Shown one piece after another: positions 23,955 through 37,304 of a stretch of DNA of 64,000 nucleotides (positions are counted from its first letter, which is position 1; every line of letters starts with the position of its first letter). A program made the translations under genes and the position numbers. The notes under the pieces are model-generated. The model was not told the origin of the DNA and did no database searches. It worked only from the letters and a program-made list of their open reading frames with translations. Origin of the DNA: Vanessa cardui (taxonomy: Eukaryota > Arthropoda > Insecta > Lepidoptera > Nymphalidae); contig NC_061123.1 in NCBI RefSeq assembly GCF_905220365.1, forward strand, positions 620,001 to 684,000, given 5' to 3'.

Positions 23955-24173
23955 AGATAAATAAATATAAATATGGGACAACAATGTAAGTTGCTAAAGC
24001 ACTTGTGTTATGGAAAATCAGAAGTAACGACGGTACCACAAACACCCAGACCCAAGACAACATAGAAAACTTATAAATTTTCTACATCGACTCGGCCGGG
24101 AATCGAACCCGGGACCTCGGAGTGGCGTACCCATGAAAACCGATGTACACACCACTCGACCACGGAGGTCGTC
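23955..24173 (-). repeat. SINE family A, reverse orientation
   Basis: It ends on the + strand in ACCACGGAGGTCGTC and contains CGGGAATCGAACCCGGGA (reverse of the B-box region) and AAAATCAGAAGTAACGACGG. It is close to full length and similar to 12207-12440. Confidence 0.8.
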
Positions 24174-24712
24174 ATAAATATGATGACGATAACAATATTT
24201 TCCAGGTCACGTTTGTTCCACGAAATATTTTCCACATCACAGATTTATTTTTTGTATAAAAAGTATTAATAATAAAATATTTTCAGTTTAAATCGTCAAC
24301 AAAACAATGTTTCTAAAATACGAATTCGAAACTTAAAAGCTTCCCACGGAAGTTCCGAGACTGCAGCTGAAACAAGCGTTCCGAAATTGTACATCTTATA
24401 TTTTCCGGGATTTGCGCTTCCAAAACGGAACGTTGATAATATTTCGTTGGCACTCGCTAAGCAAATTAGATTCCGTGTTGACTCGCTTCACTTATTTTAA
24501 GAGATTTTCGCATATATTAAAGTTAAAATTAAATTAAACACAACCTAATGGACGGTCGGCTCCTGACCAGGAGTGCTTGACAAATTAATTACTTGGGATA
24601 CTTAGGTTGGACAAATATGGAAGGATAAACAATTAAAATGTAGCCTAACGTCCGTAAATGAATTATACTTGCTGAATATAATAAACTATTTCTTTGATAA
24701 TAAAGAAATATT

Positions 24713-24895
24713 GGATGACATTACATACATTACTCTGATCCCAATGAAAGGAACTAAAGCACTTATACCACAAACGCCCAGATCCAATTCAGCATGGAAA
24801 ACTAAAGAACTTTTTCTACATCGACTTGGGCGGGAATTGAACCTCGGAGTGACGCACCCATGACAACTGGTGAAAACACTACTCAACCATTGGTC
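24713..24895 (-). repeat. SINE family A, reverse orientation, diverged
   Basis: ACTCTGATCCCAATGAAAGG, CACAAACGCCCAGATCC and GGGCGGGAATTGAACC follow the order of family A but lack the AAATCAGAAGTAACG block. The open frames at 24669-24916 arise from this copy. Confidence 0.75.
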
Positions 24896-25408
24896 ATTGA
24901 TGTCATTTAAGTACATGTATAAAATTTGAAATTAAAAGTACGTTGCTGAACAATGCATGATCGTACTATGTTAGCAATAATCGGAATTCCGAACCTCTGA
25001 GCGAAAAGTGAACTCCTGAAATTAATATAATTCACTTGGTTCGTAACTTGGGTTTGTTATTTCGAACACTAAACTTGTAAAATATGTTTTATATATTTTC
25101 CGAGAGAAACTCACAATTTCTCAACTCCGGGAAGTTATTGAGGTTTTGTGTCAACATTTCACACTTCAATATAACCAGTTAATCGTGATACAGCTTATAA
25201 GCTTGCTAGTAAATTCATAAGGAAGTCAAGACAAGTAAAATCCTTATTTATTGCCCGTGACAGGAAAACTCAGCGCAAAAAGCGGTTAAAAAAGTTAGAC
25301 AACTAACTGATGTTAATGCTGCTCAATTAGTATACTTTGGTCACTTTCATAGTATTATGTATGGCGGCATTTTATATCGGGCTTACAGATATTTAAACTG
25401 TTTTCAGC

Positions 25409-25720
25409 AACAACAACAACAACAGCCTGTAATTTTCCCACCGCTGGGTAAAGGCCTCCTCACTCTTTCGAGGAGAAGGTTTGGTTAGGTTACGTATTCC
25501 ACCATGATGTTCCAATGCCGGTTGATGGAGTACACATGTCTCAGAATTCATGTGAAATTAGTGACATGCAGGTTTCCTCACGATGTTTTGTTTCACCATT
25601 GCGTATGGGATGAATTATTATCATAAAGACAAATTAGCACATTCATATTCAATTGTGAATGCCTGAGTTTAAACCTGCCATCAGTTAAGGTACACGCGTT
25701 CTAACCACTGGGCCATCTCG
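25409..25720 (-). repeat. SINE family B, reverse orientation, near full length
   Basis: It starts with (CAA)n and AGCCTGTAATTTTCCCAC and ends CTAACCACTGGGCCATCTCG. ATGCAGGTTTCCTCACGATG is in the middle. Confidence 0.83.
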
Positions 25721-26149
25721 AATATTTCCAAAAACTAAGAGACTGTTTTCATTCAGCAAAAAATGAGCTGTCCGGTCTGTTTATAACCTTGGATCTTGAG
25801 CCTCCCTACGGGATGTTTTTAATAAAGTGGATAAACTTACAGATGCTTCACAATATTTTATACAACGGTATTATATTTATTCACAAAAATATAGATATTT
25901 TTGAAAGAAACAGTGCCCATTATTATATAGAAATGGATTAGTTTGCTAAAACTATTTGCTAAAACTTAGTTTCCTAACTCGCAAAGTTAATAATATCCTT
26001 CATGGGACACGGTGTTCCTTTCTATAATAAGATTCCAAAGTTATTGACCTTTAAAAATGTAAAGATCATTTCTAAAAATACATTGACATATAAAACATGT
26101 TACTCAATACAAGATTAGACTTGGCTCTGTTTTGGTTTTTGTTGATATC

Positions 26150-26325
26150 AAGACAGGAAATGATGTAAATTTAAATGTATAGTGCTTAATTTCTTGACGG
26201 TTCTTCTCAGTATAATGCCGCTATTGCTCTATAAATTGGTGGTAGCTTTATATTTAATTCAACACGGTGGTAATTCAAAAATGCTTTTATAACCCTACTT
26301 AAATAAACATTATTTTCATTATTGA
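26150..26325 (+). repeat. Family E repeat, degraded
   Basis: TTCTTGACGGTTCTTCTCAG, AATTGGTGGTAGCTTTATAT and AATTCAAAAATGCTTTTATA match family E at low identity. Confidence 0.55.
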
Positions 26326-26924
26326 TTTAATTAATTGCGCTGAAAAGTATTTTCATGGAAATATCATGCAGGTTACCAAAAACAAAATATAAATCGATAG
26401 CGCAATTTAATTTAAGTAAAACTTCATATGTATAAATAAACATAAAGTATAATAAGTTTAATTAAATTAAATAATGATTTGAGAAAAACTAAGAACCCAA
26501 GTCTTGTCATTTATCTTTTACGTAAAATGCTTGTGAGGTTAAAACTCTCGGCATGGTTTAGTGTAGCCTTTGCGTAATAGTTATTGCTTTTTTTCTAATA
26601 TCGAAGCAAGTTCAACGTTACAGCGCCCTAGGGCGGTTTTCCTTGGGCCTTAATGCATTGGCTCACCTCGGTAACTACACACTAAGAGTTAATAGCCTCA
26701 ATAGCCATACAAATAACAATATAACGAAAATGCTTCGTAAAATCTTTACTTGCTTTCACACTTGTACTGTAAATATAGTAAAATTATGTTTATTTCTTCA
26801 GGAAACAGTAAAGAATGAGTAGCTACCCAAGATGCTGTTTAAATTCTTCAATATGAATTCAATAATGATATAGAAAACTCCAGCCACACATCATCTAACT
26901 TAAACACAGCCACACAACATTTAT

Positions 26925-27110
26925 TTATTTATTTATTAGGTACACAAACATAATACAATCAGAACATACATCAAAATTATGAAATTACACAATTTTGAGC
27001 TAGATGATATTCCTAAGCATATGTGCACACTTAAATTAATAATTTACAGCCAATATATAAATTAAAATACAATTGTAATCTTTTACAATAACATTCGCAC
27101 AATAACATAC
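26925..27110 (-). repeat. Possible LINE 3' fragment
   Basis: (TTTA)n followed by AGGTACACAAACATAATACA and AT-rich sequence has the look of a CR1-group 3' end in reverse. No protein motif remains. Confidence 0.35.
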
Positions 27111-27796
27111 ACAAGTGCAGAATAAACACGCACACACATACACATATATATTCTCACATAATTATATACACCCACACATTCAAACAACAAAGAGTGGAAA
27201 TCAAAGCGTTCGTGAATGATTTGTAAAAATTCAGTTCCGAAAAATCGTACCCAGTACAATAACTTCTCTCTTGAACTTTGAAACGTTTCATTATTATACT
27301 ATACAATAAATGTTTCTCTGTTTTGTGTATTCGCTTCAGAAAAAAAGTAGTCGCTTTTCCTTGATACTATGTAATAAACGTTAATAAAACTGTAATATAT
27401 TCTTCGTAACGATGTCTGCGATAGTTTGCGACAAATCGAGGCACATCCCAGGCCACTCGTAAATGTAACGCGTTTATTGCATCAAACTAATTCTAAACGC
27501 TCCTAACGGACTGGACTCGACATGCCTGACTACGAGGGAATATAAAAAACTTAAATTCAATTAAGTTATTTAATCGTTGGAATTAACTGTAAACTATTAG
27601 TTACTTATTTTAAAATACAATGAAGTAGTCAGAATAATCGATGATTATAAAATATGTAAATAGAAAGTAAACCTGGAGAGGTTCCTTTTTTCGAATTCCA
27701 AGCTTTTTTGTAAAAGAAGCTTTTACAAAAAGTTAATTCTTCAGTTCGAAGGTCATATCTGTGTCAAAAACTTTCTGCATAATATTTTGACGGACT

Positions 27797-27935
27797 GGCA
27801 AAGGGACTACTTGATAGCATATCCCATAAACCTATCATAGAAAGATTACCTGTCCCTCATCGTCAATAAAGCCATGTCTCTGCCTGTAATTGAACTGGCT
27901 TCACCCTTCAAATCGAAATACGCCATTACTAAGGC
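27797..27935 (-). repeat. Family C repeat, degraded
   Basis: CTGTCCCTCATCGTCAATAA, GCCTGTAATTGAACTGGC and CACCCTTCAAATCGAAATAC match family C in reverse. Confidence 0.5.
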
Positions 27936-28950
27936 GGAAAACTGGCGATGGTTATTTTCAGCTTCGAGCGAAAGATAAACCATAAACATAAACAGGTTTA
28001 AATCATCAGGCTGAGGGAGTATTCAGTTGATATGTACTGTACTTGGTCCGTTATAGTTACGTTTAGTTGATTTTGGTTTTTGCATTGCTCTTTGTAATTA
28101 TTTTTTCGTTTTGTTGAAGAAGCTAAAATATATTTTTTGTTTCTTTACTTTTTCTTTATCAGGTAATCTTAGTTCATTATGGTTCTATATCCTAAATAAA
28201 TCACATCGCACATATTAGTAATTCTTACTCAAAATTATTAAGACGAAAGTTGGTGTATTCATATGTGTTACTATTTCAAGCAAAAAATACTTTATGGATT
28301 TCAATTAAATTTTACAATACATAGCTCAAAAACAGAATAAGAGATAGGCTAAAATTTATAAATACGAGTATTGTGTGAATATTTCCTCACATCTCATTCC
28401 TAAGACTAAAATCAATTATGTATAAAATGTCATTGAACTTTGAGCATAGAAATAATTAACACGAGTACACTTAACTAACTTATATCTAGAAATTAAAGAG
28501 CGACACAAAATGTAAATCGAAAATAAGATATAACCGCGACGGTAAGATTTACGGCACTCTCAAATCGAAATTAAAGATGCAAGTGATAATAAATAATGCA
28601 TTTCCAAATTTTGGCCAAGGCGGTTAGTATGGCGGAGCGATCTACACAGGAGATTGCATAACAGGATTAATTTCTACTATTAACTTCATACAATTCTTTT
28701 ATGTAACAGTTGGTGAAGTACTAGTTCTTGATAATATAAATGATAAGATACGAAGTAAAAGTTCAGTTTCATTTTTGCATATAATATACATATCATAGCC
28801 TTGTGTGCAAACACAGATACTCTGTTTATTTAATTAGTTTCATAATACGAACAGCAAGGCATGGCTGGAGAAAGGCAAGAGAAAAGAATAAGATGTTTAT
28901 TTTCTGGCTTAAAGCTGCCTTATTTCAACACAGTAGATAGAAATATGAGA

Positions 28951-29247
28951 GTCGACATGGCACAGTGTAGAACGCGTGCATCTTAACCGATGATTGCGGG
29001 TTCAAACCTAGGCAAGCACGACTGAATATTCGTGTCCTTAATATATGTTTACAATTCATCACATTCTCGGTGGTGAAGAAAAACATCGTGAGGATACCTG
29101 CATGTGTCTAATTTCATAAAAATCCTGCCACATGTGTATTCCACCAAAACACATTGGAATGGCGTAGTGGAATATGTTCCAAACCTTCTCCTGAACGGGA
29201 AAGGAGGCCTTAGCCCAGCAGTCGGAAATTTTAGTCTGTTGTTGCTT
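28951..29247 (+). repeat. SINE family B, + orientation, near full length
   Basis: The head GTCGACATGGCACAGTGTAG is followed by GATGATTGCGGGTTCAAACC (B-box-like) and AACATCGTGAGGATACCTGC, ending GTCTGTTGTTGC. The open frames at 29059-29325 lie in it. Confidence 0.83.
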
Positions 29248-30229
29248 ATAGAAAATATCTATATAGAAGAGAGAACAGTCGAACAAACTAAACAAGATCA
29301 ACGAAGCAGAATTAAAACAGCTTAAATAATAAACACAAACACGTCCCGTTATTACTTTGTTATGTGCACGGATTATCTAAATAATGTATTATATAAACCC
29401 ACGAACATCACACAACCACAGAATTAACAATGGTGTATGAATTAGTGAAGAGATTCCTATCTCTGTTACAATAATCCGGTCATAACTCGCTCTGCCGGAT
29501 ATTTCGTGTAATTTATACACTCGAATATTTCGGTGGATATTTTTCACTGTGACTCGTCATCCACTTGGAAACAGGAACGGAACAAATTGAGTCGTGTCTG
29601 TGTGTACACGCCCGGACAAGTTATGTATACGTAATTAATATTATCACTTTTGTGATAGACTTTCAGTTTTGAATATTAACTAGTAATTGAATTATTTAAG
29701 AAATAATGTTGCTTCCGGGCAGTTTAGTACACATTTGCATTAATTACAATAAAATATTATTAATGACACATTTAACTTAGTTAGTGTCGGTAGTAGAACT
29801 TTATACTACCCTATTAAGTGGATACCCACTGTTTATATTATTTTCTACGACAAAACAACACTTCTTTACTTGTCTGTGTTTTGGTTTCAATGATGTGTAA
29901 ATATGAACTTCAACGCTGTAACTAACACTTTTATTTCGTTCGAATCATGACATTAATGTCAGGAAATAAGATAGGTCGGTTTTGTTTTAGTTATAATTAT
30001 TTTTACCTGAGTTGAATGTTAAAAAAAATGTTTTTTAACATATACTATTTTGGTTATATCAAATACGTTATTACACAACACTATGTATTCACTTATATAT
30101 AGTATAAAAGGCTGGCTTAATGTTAAATTCATTCTATACAACCTTTAGAAAATGCATGAAGTAAAAAAAGTACGTAAAAATATACACAAATAAATGCGAA
30201 TTTATTATACACATTGTTCATTTTTAATA

Positions 30230-30375
30230 TTGTTTATATACTTTATTGTAGACCATAAATATACATAAATCCTTATACTCAAAACAAAAATATAAACAAT
30301 TGTTTTATGCATTGTACTACGGGCGGACTTATGGCTAATTAGCCATCTCTTCCAGACAACGCAATTTTAGAGATA
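30230..30375 (-). repeat. Truncated CR1-group LINE 3' UTR
   Basis: TATATACTTTATTGTAGACC and GGGCGGACTTATGGCTAATT, then AGCCATCTCTTCCAGACAAC, parallel the 3' UTR of the complete LINE at 40673-40790. It is a short 5'-truncated relative. Confidence 0.6.
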
Positions 30376-30462
30376 TTTTTTAAAAATATTTAGGTAGGTG
30401 GTACCGTCATAAACGTACATACAATAATTATCACTACTACTTATAAACTCAAAAAAATCCTT

Positions 30463-30585
30463 TACTCAATATAGAAGCATTACACTAAATTATCAAATGA
30501 AGCACCACCGGTTCGGAAAAGAAACACCCTGACTTGAGAAGAACCGACTAAAGAAACTCAATGAGACTTTTTTGTCAAATTAAAT
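30463..30585 (-). repeat. Family E-related repeat, reverse orientation
   Basis: AGCACCACCGGTTCGGAAAA and CTGACTTGAGAAGAACCGAC followed by AAAGAAACTCAATGAGA belong to an E-related subfamily also seen at 51245 and 55376. Confidence 0.58.
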
Positions 30586-30615
30586 TTATTCATAATAATT
30601 ATATTCTTCAATTAA

Positions 30616-30874
30616 TTAACCGATGATTGCAGGCTCAAACCCAGGCAAGCACCACTATATGTATATATGTGCTTAGTTTGTGTTTATAATTCATCTCGTG
30701 CTCGGCGGTGAAGAAAAATATCGTGAGAAAACCTGCATGTGACTTATTTCAATGTAATTCTATCAAATTCTACTAATCCGTATTGGAGCAACGTGGTATG
30801 TATATGCTCCAAGCCCACTCCTTAGTGGAAGAGGAGGTTTTATCTCAGCAGTGGGAAATTTACAGGCTGTTATT
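30616..30874 (+). repeat. SINE family B, + orientation, 5' end missing
   Basis: It begins at TAACCGATGATTGCAGGCTC, continues through CTCGTGCTCGGCGGTGAAG, and ends AGCAGTGGGAAATTTACAGG. The first 30 or so bases with the A-box are absent. Confidence 0.8.
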
Positions 30875-30999
30875 TTACTTTAATATTCCTTAATATCCAA
30901 GCAAAACATCCCATTGCTATACTGTAGTCGAAATAAACACAACCTCACAGTTTTATTTCGATCCAACGAAAGCTATAAAGTTGAAAAAAGAGTCAATAT

Positions 31000-31185
31000 A
31001 ACTAGCGCGATGTGTACCTTTAATTGCGCGTCAGGTGTACACGGTGTAACAAAAACATGGAAACTCGAGAGAGACAAATGAGCGACGTGTACAGTCGCCG
31101 GGGTTTTTGTCACGCTCCCTAGCTCTCATTAACCCCTACCGGGTAACCCCGATCTGGCGACACAATGGCAAAATACGCTAGAAAA
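31000..31185. promoter_or_regulatory. GC-rich intronic island
   Basis: Non-repetitive and locally GC-rich, with AGGTGTACACGGTGTAA (two T-box-like half sites), GAGAGAG, and an imperfect inverted repeat GTCGCCGGGG...CCCCGATCTGGCGAC. There is no open frame through it. Regulatory status is inference. Confidence 0.3.
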
Positions 31186-31734
31186 AATGCAAGGTCTAAT
31201 TGCTTGTCTATATATAGCCTTACTCTACTGTAAGAATTGCAACTAGTAGTATAGTATCGCTAAGCGAATCCACTTGTAACTCATTTATTAACAGAGAAAA
31301 TATAATCCAATCAGTCGTTTTAGCGTAATTAAGTAAAAAGCATTGAAACTTACGAATATTTTTTAATATTTATGAGATCATTTGTGCTTGAAATGATAAG
31401 TTTAGTATTTAGGTTTATTTTATAAAGAGAGCACATGGTACGAAATACGGATATTTAAATGGTATTGGGGGACGCCCTAAAGGTGATATTGTCAAAAACA
31501 ATTTTTAAATTAGGAAGTCCATTATTATTAACATTGTTCTATTCTTATTTTAATTAAATGTAGATTTTAAATTGATATCTATTATGTTATGACATATTTT
31601 ATTTATAAAATAAAATAAAAAATAACGTCCTATGATATCATAAAATCGATAGGCTCGACACGACATAACATATGAAATCTACCATGGTCATAAATCACAA
31701 GATAAATACAATAACTTAATAATTTAATTGTTGG

Positions 31735-31795
31735 TAGATTACATCGTAAAGGTACCTTACCAGACGGGTCTGCACTAAGCCCTGCCATCAAGTAA
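31735..31795 (-). repeat. Family C repeat, head only
   Basis: GGTACCTTACCAGACGGGTC and TGCACTAAGCCCTGCCATCA are the reverse of the family C head. Confidence 0.6.
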
Positions 31796-33884
31796 ATGAT
31801 AATAATATATTCTAGGTTCGCCTACAATTTCTCAATCTGACGCCCTGACCCCCGGCCGTCTGGTCTCCCCACCCTGGCGTGTACATCCTCCTGCTACATA
31901 TATTAAAGTTTAAATAACTTTATTTACTGTTATATCTATGAAAGGATGCGAAATTGAAAACAAATATACTAGTATGACAATATAATAACTTGACGAATTG
32001 TTTGCTTAAGTATGTTTACAAATTAATTTAAAAAAAAAATCGTCGCTTGAAAACAAACTCAATTTTGATATTCTATACAATTCAGATAATTTAGTTTCTA
32101 TTTAATAACGAAATCACAAAGCTGTAAAAATTACGATAAATAATCAAACCATTTATTATCATCTCTTAGTCAAGGCTTCTCCACTTTCGTCAAACCGGGC
32201 ACTACAGGTACCGTCAATACAATTAAGAGTATGTTTCACACACAGTCTACTTAAATAACACAATGTAATAAATACATGTATTATTTCTTTATTTTCTATA
32301 AATAATGAAACATTATTTAAAGAGTATTTGGGGTCTTCTATGTATGTATGTGTGTGTGTCTTCATACTGCATATGTATGACACACGTTCAGAAAGTATCG
32401 TTAGAAAATTGGAAGATTAAATTCCTGACTGCTAATATTCCTCTCCAAAACACCAAATCTTCACGCCATTGGTTTGTGTAAAAGCGGCTTAAATTCGTTT
32501 TATATTCCAAACTATACAGTACACACACCACCATTAAAACACCTCTTACTTGCTCTAAAGGTACAAGAATATTGCTAAAATTTATATCAACCCATATTTT
32601 TACTTTTTTTTTGAGGTGAGCTTTTTTGCGACTGGTTTCGGTGGTTGCTGGTTCTGTCAAAATTTAATTAATGTGATGCATGTAATATGTAGGTTAGATC
32701 GTTATGATTAAAAACGACTTAAATGTAAATTAATAAAATGTTTTGCACGAAATATAAATTAATATTAATTGCATTTGAGGGGGCAATAATCTTGGATGTT
32801 TGGTTCAAAATTTATGTACAGGTAAAAGTTTCAAAATATAAATCACGCCGATAATAACTGATGAAAAATAACTTAAATACCGTTCTTAATTACAATTTAT
32901 TTTACTTGACATAATAATAAGTTTTTGTTAAAAATATTCTAAATGTCATCGCTAAACTAATTTCTTATGTGATACCAGAATGATATAAATAAAGATGACG
33001 GGCATATCTAACAAAAATCTAAAGTATTCATACCATAACATGAAATATATTAGGGAAATAATGTATCCAACGTCGCAATATTACAAGCATAAATAAAACA
33101 AATGCGAATCTTTATAGGTTCTGTATATAGGCCAGAACAAAGGCTTATAAAGAGACGCCATCAGAGTCTGCATTATAAGATAGTATTTTATAGCTATTAA
33201 GGAAAAGTTATGGAAACAGCGAAGTTTTCATGTAACCATTTTTCATTCGGAGTCGTAGCGGTTTATATGATGTTTAAAAAACAAAGCAGTTACTTAGTGT
33301 GGCGAATGCAATCTTGTAAGCTTTGTCGAGAGGGAATACGATTTTCATTTTCGTATTTTGAGAGGTGGAAGTCATATAATGACTGGTTTAAATTTTCATG
33401 ACACTTTTGTTTATGTTATGTACGAGTATAGAGACTGAGAGTTTTGTCATTTTAATAGGCTCACTAAAAAACAATTAAGTATTTTTTACTTATGATAATA
33501 TTATCAATGCGAAATGTCACTCTTTTCGTCTGTTCGAAACCGCTGAACCGATTAAATTGGTATGAAGCAAATTTGAACTCCAATAAACATAAGCTACTTT
33601 TCAACCAAAAATCTAAAACGCGAACGAAGCCACTAGTAAACAATAAATCGAAAAAAACCAAACTTACAACTTACACGTAATTGCTTCCTCCGCTTGTATT
33701 AGCTGGTCCAAGAAAATATGACTTTATGGTACTAGGAGGTCCTAGATTTGCCACTTGCAAGGACATACGACAATTTTCTAGGCATTGATCATCAAAGCAA
33801 TGACGGATACAACTTTTTAGATCGTGCTATACATGTCTGCCTTAGTGACATTAATACAAAACAGGATAAAAAAATACGGCGAAT

Positions 33885-34075
33885 GATGTGGCAACACCGC
33901 CCCCCTCCCGCCCGTTAGCGGGGTAATATAATTACCAGGAACAGAGTTATTGCGGCAAAGGTAGCTCGTCTCATTACCCTGCCACTCTAATTTGCTTTCA
34001 TCTGAAGGCCTTTCGTCTCGACGGTTACGTAGCGAGTTTTCAAGTTGATTTTTTTCCTTGCCCGGGTCGCTTGGG
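33885..34075. promoter_or_regulatory. GC-rich intronic island with a homeodomain-type site
   Basis: The stretch is clearly richer in GC than its surroundings and belongs to none of the repeat families here. TAATATAATTA (33924-33934) is a TAAT-N3-ATTA palindrome, the classic paired-type homeodomain dimer site, inside the larger inverted repeat GGTAAT/ATTACC. No coding frame or splice sites flank it. It may be an intronic enhancer. Confidence 0.35.
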
Positions 34076-34225
34076 TTTTTTTGTATACCAATGCTTTGTT
34101 AAATTTGATAACGGAAATTTTATTATTACCAAAATTCTATACTGGAATGAAAGAAATAAAAATAATGTGCTAACTGTATTTTGTTATTGCAATGCATTAG
34201 TTCCGTTTGAAATTATACCGGGTTT

Positions 34226-34538
34226 TTGGTAATTCGACGTGTTCCCGTTAGGAGGTAATAGGGGTGAATTTAACCGTATATACGCATGACGTAAAAGTGA
34301 ACCGTTTTTTTTCTATCTATTAAACTAACCAGTGTTTAATCGTTTTCATAAATCAGAAGAAAAAATAGATTTAAATTCATACTTTTTTTTAATAAATTTT
34401 TGACATGCATATTTGAATTACATATTTTCAAAAAATCTAAAAAACAGACAACTCAAAAATTGTTAAAAAAACACTTTTGCATAATGCATCTAGCAGTCAC
34501 CTCTATTACTTCCTAACGGGAATGTCGTGAATTACCAA
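34226..34538. mobile_element. MITE-like element with 43-bp terminal inverted repeats
   Basis: TTGGTAATTCGACGTG and TTCCCGTTAGGAGGTAATAG at the left match, in reverse complement, CTATTACTTCCTAACGGGAA and TGTCGTGAATTACCAA at the right. The interior of about 225 bp is non-coding. Confidence 0.75.
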
Positions 34539-35330
34539 TACTAAATATATGCAGTCTAAATAAATAAGAAATTTTTTTTAAAGATTTTCAATCACATTTC
34601 AATCACATTTCGACGACTTTATACTTCTAGTAGAATATTTTTTGACAGACAAATTCGACAACTTTTTAGTAGCCTAACTACTCATTAGACCATCGACGCA
34701 GACTATTTACGAATATTATTCAAACTCTTGCTACACGGCTAACTTTCGTAATCCGCAACTACAATTTCTAATTATAAATTTCGCCGTCGCACCGTCCCTC
34801 GATACCTATCAGTCGGAGCTCCATTTACACATCACTTTTCTTCCTAATCGGTTTTGTGGCTAAATTGCCGTGATCAATGCGTAATTTTATTTATATTTTT
34901 TATTTATTTATTTTGTCTCAGACATAGTCCATATTTTTATTTTAGTATTATATGGCAACCTTATAACTAATGTTAGTAAAAAGAAATAATAATAATAAAC
35001 AAACAAAACAAAACAGAAACAAACACCAAAACAAAAATCGCCATTCATAGACAGTGTGTAGCCGTATCCAGTGGCCAGTTTAAGGCCTTATAATACATAG
35101 GATTATTTTATTAGAAAATATATCGGTCATGCCTATTTTCACCTTTGAGTTACCTCCAAGTAAACATTGTTTTGGTAGAAATAACAATTGAACTTGCGAC
35201 TTTATAAACAAGAGTTATTAAAATTAAAACAACCACACCTACTCGTAAAAACGTCGACACAAAATCCTCGGATATCAAACAATAACGAAAAGTAAGTAAG
35301 ACAAAATGTAATAAAAAAAAACACACACTT

Positions 35331-35612
35331 TTTCTTGGTGGTAGGGATTTGTGCAAGCCCGTCTGGGTAGGTACCACCCACGTATCAGTTGTTCTACCGC
35401 CAAACGACAGTACTCAGTATTGTTGTGTTCCGGTTTGAAGGGTGAGTGAGGCAGTGCAACTACAGGCACAAACAAGGGACATAACATCTTAGTCCTCAAG
35501 GTTGGTAGCGCATTGACGATGTTAGGAATAGTTAATACTTCTTACAGCGTCATTGTCTATGGGTGACCACTTACCATCAGGTGGCCGATATGCTCGTCCA
35601 AAAAGAAAAACA
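35331..35612 (+). repeat. Family C repeat, + orientation, full length
   Basis: CTTGGTGGTAGGGATTTGTG, GTAGGTACCACCCACGTATC, GTTCCGGTTTGAAGGGTGAG and CATCAGGTGGCCGATATGC lead into an A-rich tail. The open frames at 35150-35499 overlap it. Confidence 0.85.
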
Positions 35613-36884
35613 CATACATAATTATTTATCAATTTAATAGTTGTAGTTAGACATGATAACGGATTTAAAGAGGGAGCATTATACGCATACGCAAGTACTT
35701 ACGACTTTTACCTTCTCACTGATTATACACCGAAGATATGTTTATGTAATCAAATATTGGATAGCGTTATATTTCAATGTGAATACATGTAATGATTATA
35801 TTGTTGAAAAAGTAAACATAAAACATTATTCAATATCAAATTATTTTTGTATGATGAAGAGGCTGTGAATTTCGTCAAGGTCGCGTCGAACATGATTAAT
35901 TTATATAAACGAGAACAGCGTCTACAGTATCATTTTTCAATTAAAAATTTAGAACATCGAGAGTAATTAATATTCGATGTTATTGAACTTCTTCATTAAT
36001 TATATTATTAACAGACAGAATAAATTATATCTTCATTATTTTGTTTAAGATACTTTATAATTACACGTTATAAAGAAAATATTCAGCTATAGGTTGACTT
36101 GGTGAAGACGCGAATAAAGGACCAGTTGGAAAAAGTTTTTGGTAGCCCGCTATAGTGTAATTATTGCGCTTATCTTTTTAGCTCTGCTGTGCGTTTCTGT
36201 AAAATTCACTTTGTTTCTCACTCGTGAATTATTGACAACTGATTTATAATGATACGCCGTCATGATCACGTATTACATTCTGTCATTTCACAATCTAGTT
36301 CTATGGTACGATTCGAGTTTCTTGTTACGGAATAGCTTTACTTGAATAGGTTTCTTTATGTGGACATTTTTCGTCAATCATTCATTGATTGTTGTCTAGG
36401 ATCGTGTATCTGCAATGACGGTTACAGTCCAGCAATGTACCAGTCGTGATTAAATGTAACTGAATTGACTCAACATTCTAATTGTGTATATCGTAATTTC
36501 AAATCTAAACAAGCACAGCTGAATTGATATCCTTATTTTGTGTAAAAACATAATCATTTATTGTGTATACTTTACAAAAAAAACACGCTTTAGTTAAATT
36601 TAGTTTTCGCAATTGAAGTATTCATAATATCTTAAAATAAAATACCTTATAGAAATTACTTCAACACAACGCTAGAGGTCTGTCTATTTTCCAAGTCTTA
36701 AACTTGGATTTTATATTTTCTTGTAATTCACTACATCTCACTAGTGTACTAACCAAATCAAAGCATATACTATCGAAACATTTTATTCAAGCAGGTTTTT
36801 ATATAATATAGACATTACTCCAGATCTTAAGATTTTGAGTTCCGAGACAAACAATTGACATCTTTTGTTCAGGAGTTCTATACC

Positions 36885-37055
36885 TCGAAAATTACGTAAA
36901 GCCATCCTGCAGATTATACTCCGGTTGTGACGGATTGCCGTTCTACCGGACTATAAGAGTGGACCTGTGATTACGCACAAACTTTGGCACTGTAATATCT
37001 CCAGCGCAATTAGCTAGCCGCCATGGCCGAAATTTGGTAGATACTGCATATTGGT
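36885..37055 (+). repeat. SINE family F, 3' half
   Basis: ACTCCGGTTGTGACGGATTG, CCGTTCTACCGGACTATAAG, AGTGGACCTGTGATTACGCA and GCCGCCATGGCCGAAATTTG match the 3' half of family F. Confidence 0.68.
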
Positions 37056-37134
37056 CAGCTAAAATCGATACAGTATAACCTATAACAATATTTTTTTTTA
37101 ATCAATGCATATGTTTTTAATGTATTTACAATTT

Positions 37135-37294
37135 TTGTCTGTCTGTCTGTTTGTTCCCGCTAATATCTGAAATGGCTCGACCAATTTAGACGGGACTAGT
37201 ATATAACTGATATAATAACGAGTAACTTAGGCTTAGGCTTTTTAGGCTTTTTTGTTAAATTCAAACGCGTACAAGGTCGCGGACACAGCTAGTA
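37135..37294 (+). repeat. Unclassified transposon tail
   Basis: CTGTCTGTCTGTTTGTTCCC, TGGCTCGACCAATTTAGACG and GTCGCGGACACAGCTAGTA form a tail type common in lepidopteran genomes. I could not assign it to a superfamily. Confidence 0.45.
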
Positions 37295-37304
37295 TTACAT
37301 ATAT

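Noticed and set aside
27700..27735. Hairpin CTTTTTTGTAAAAG/CTTTTACAAAAAG as a microRNA.
   Set aside because: Arms are low-complexity and short; nothing suggests a processed precursor.
32159..32660. Two adjacent - strand open frames (74 and 90 residues) that might be a decayed protein.
   Set aside because: No motif recognised, and they are separated by stops. A translated search could revive this, but the sequence alone does not.
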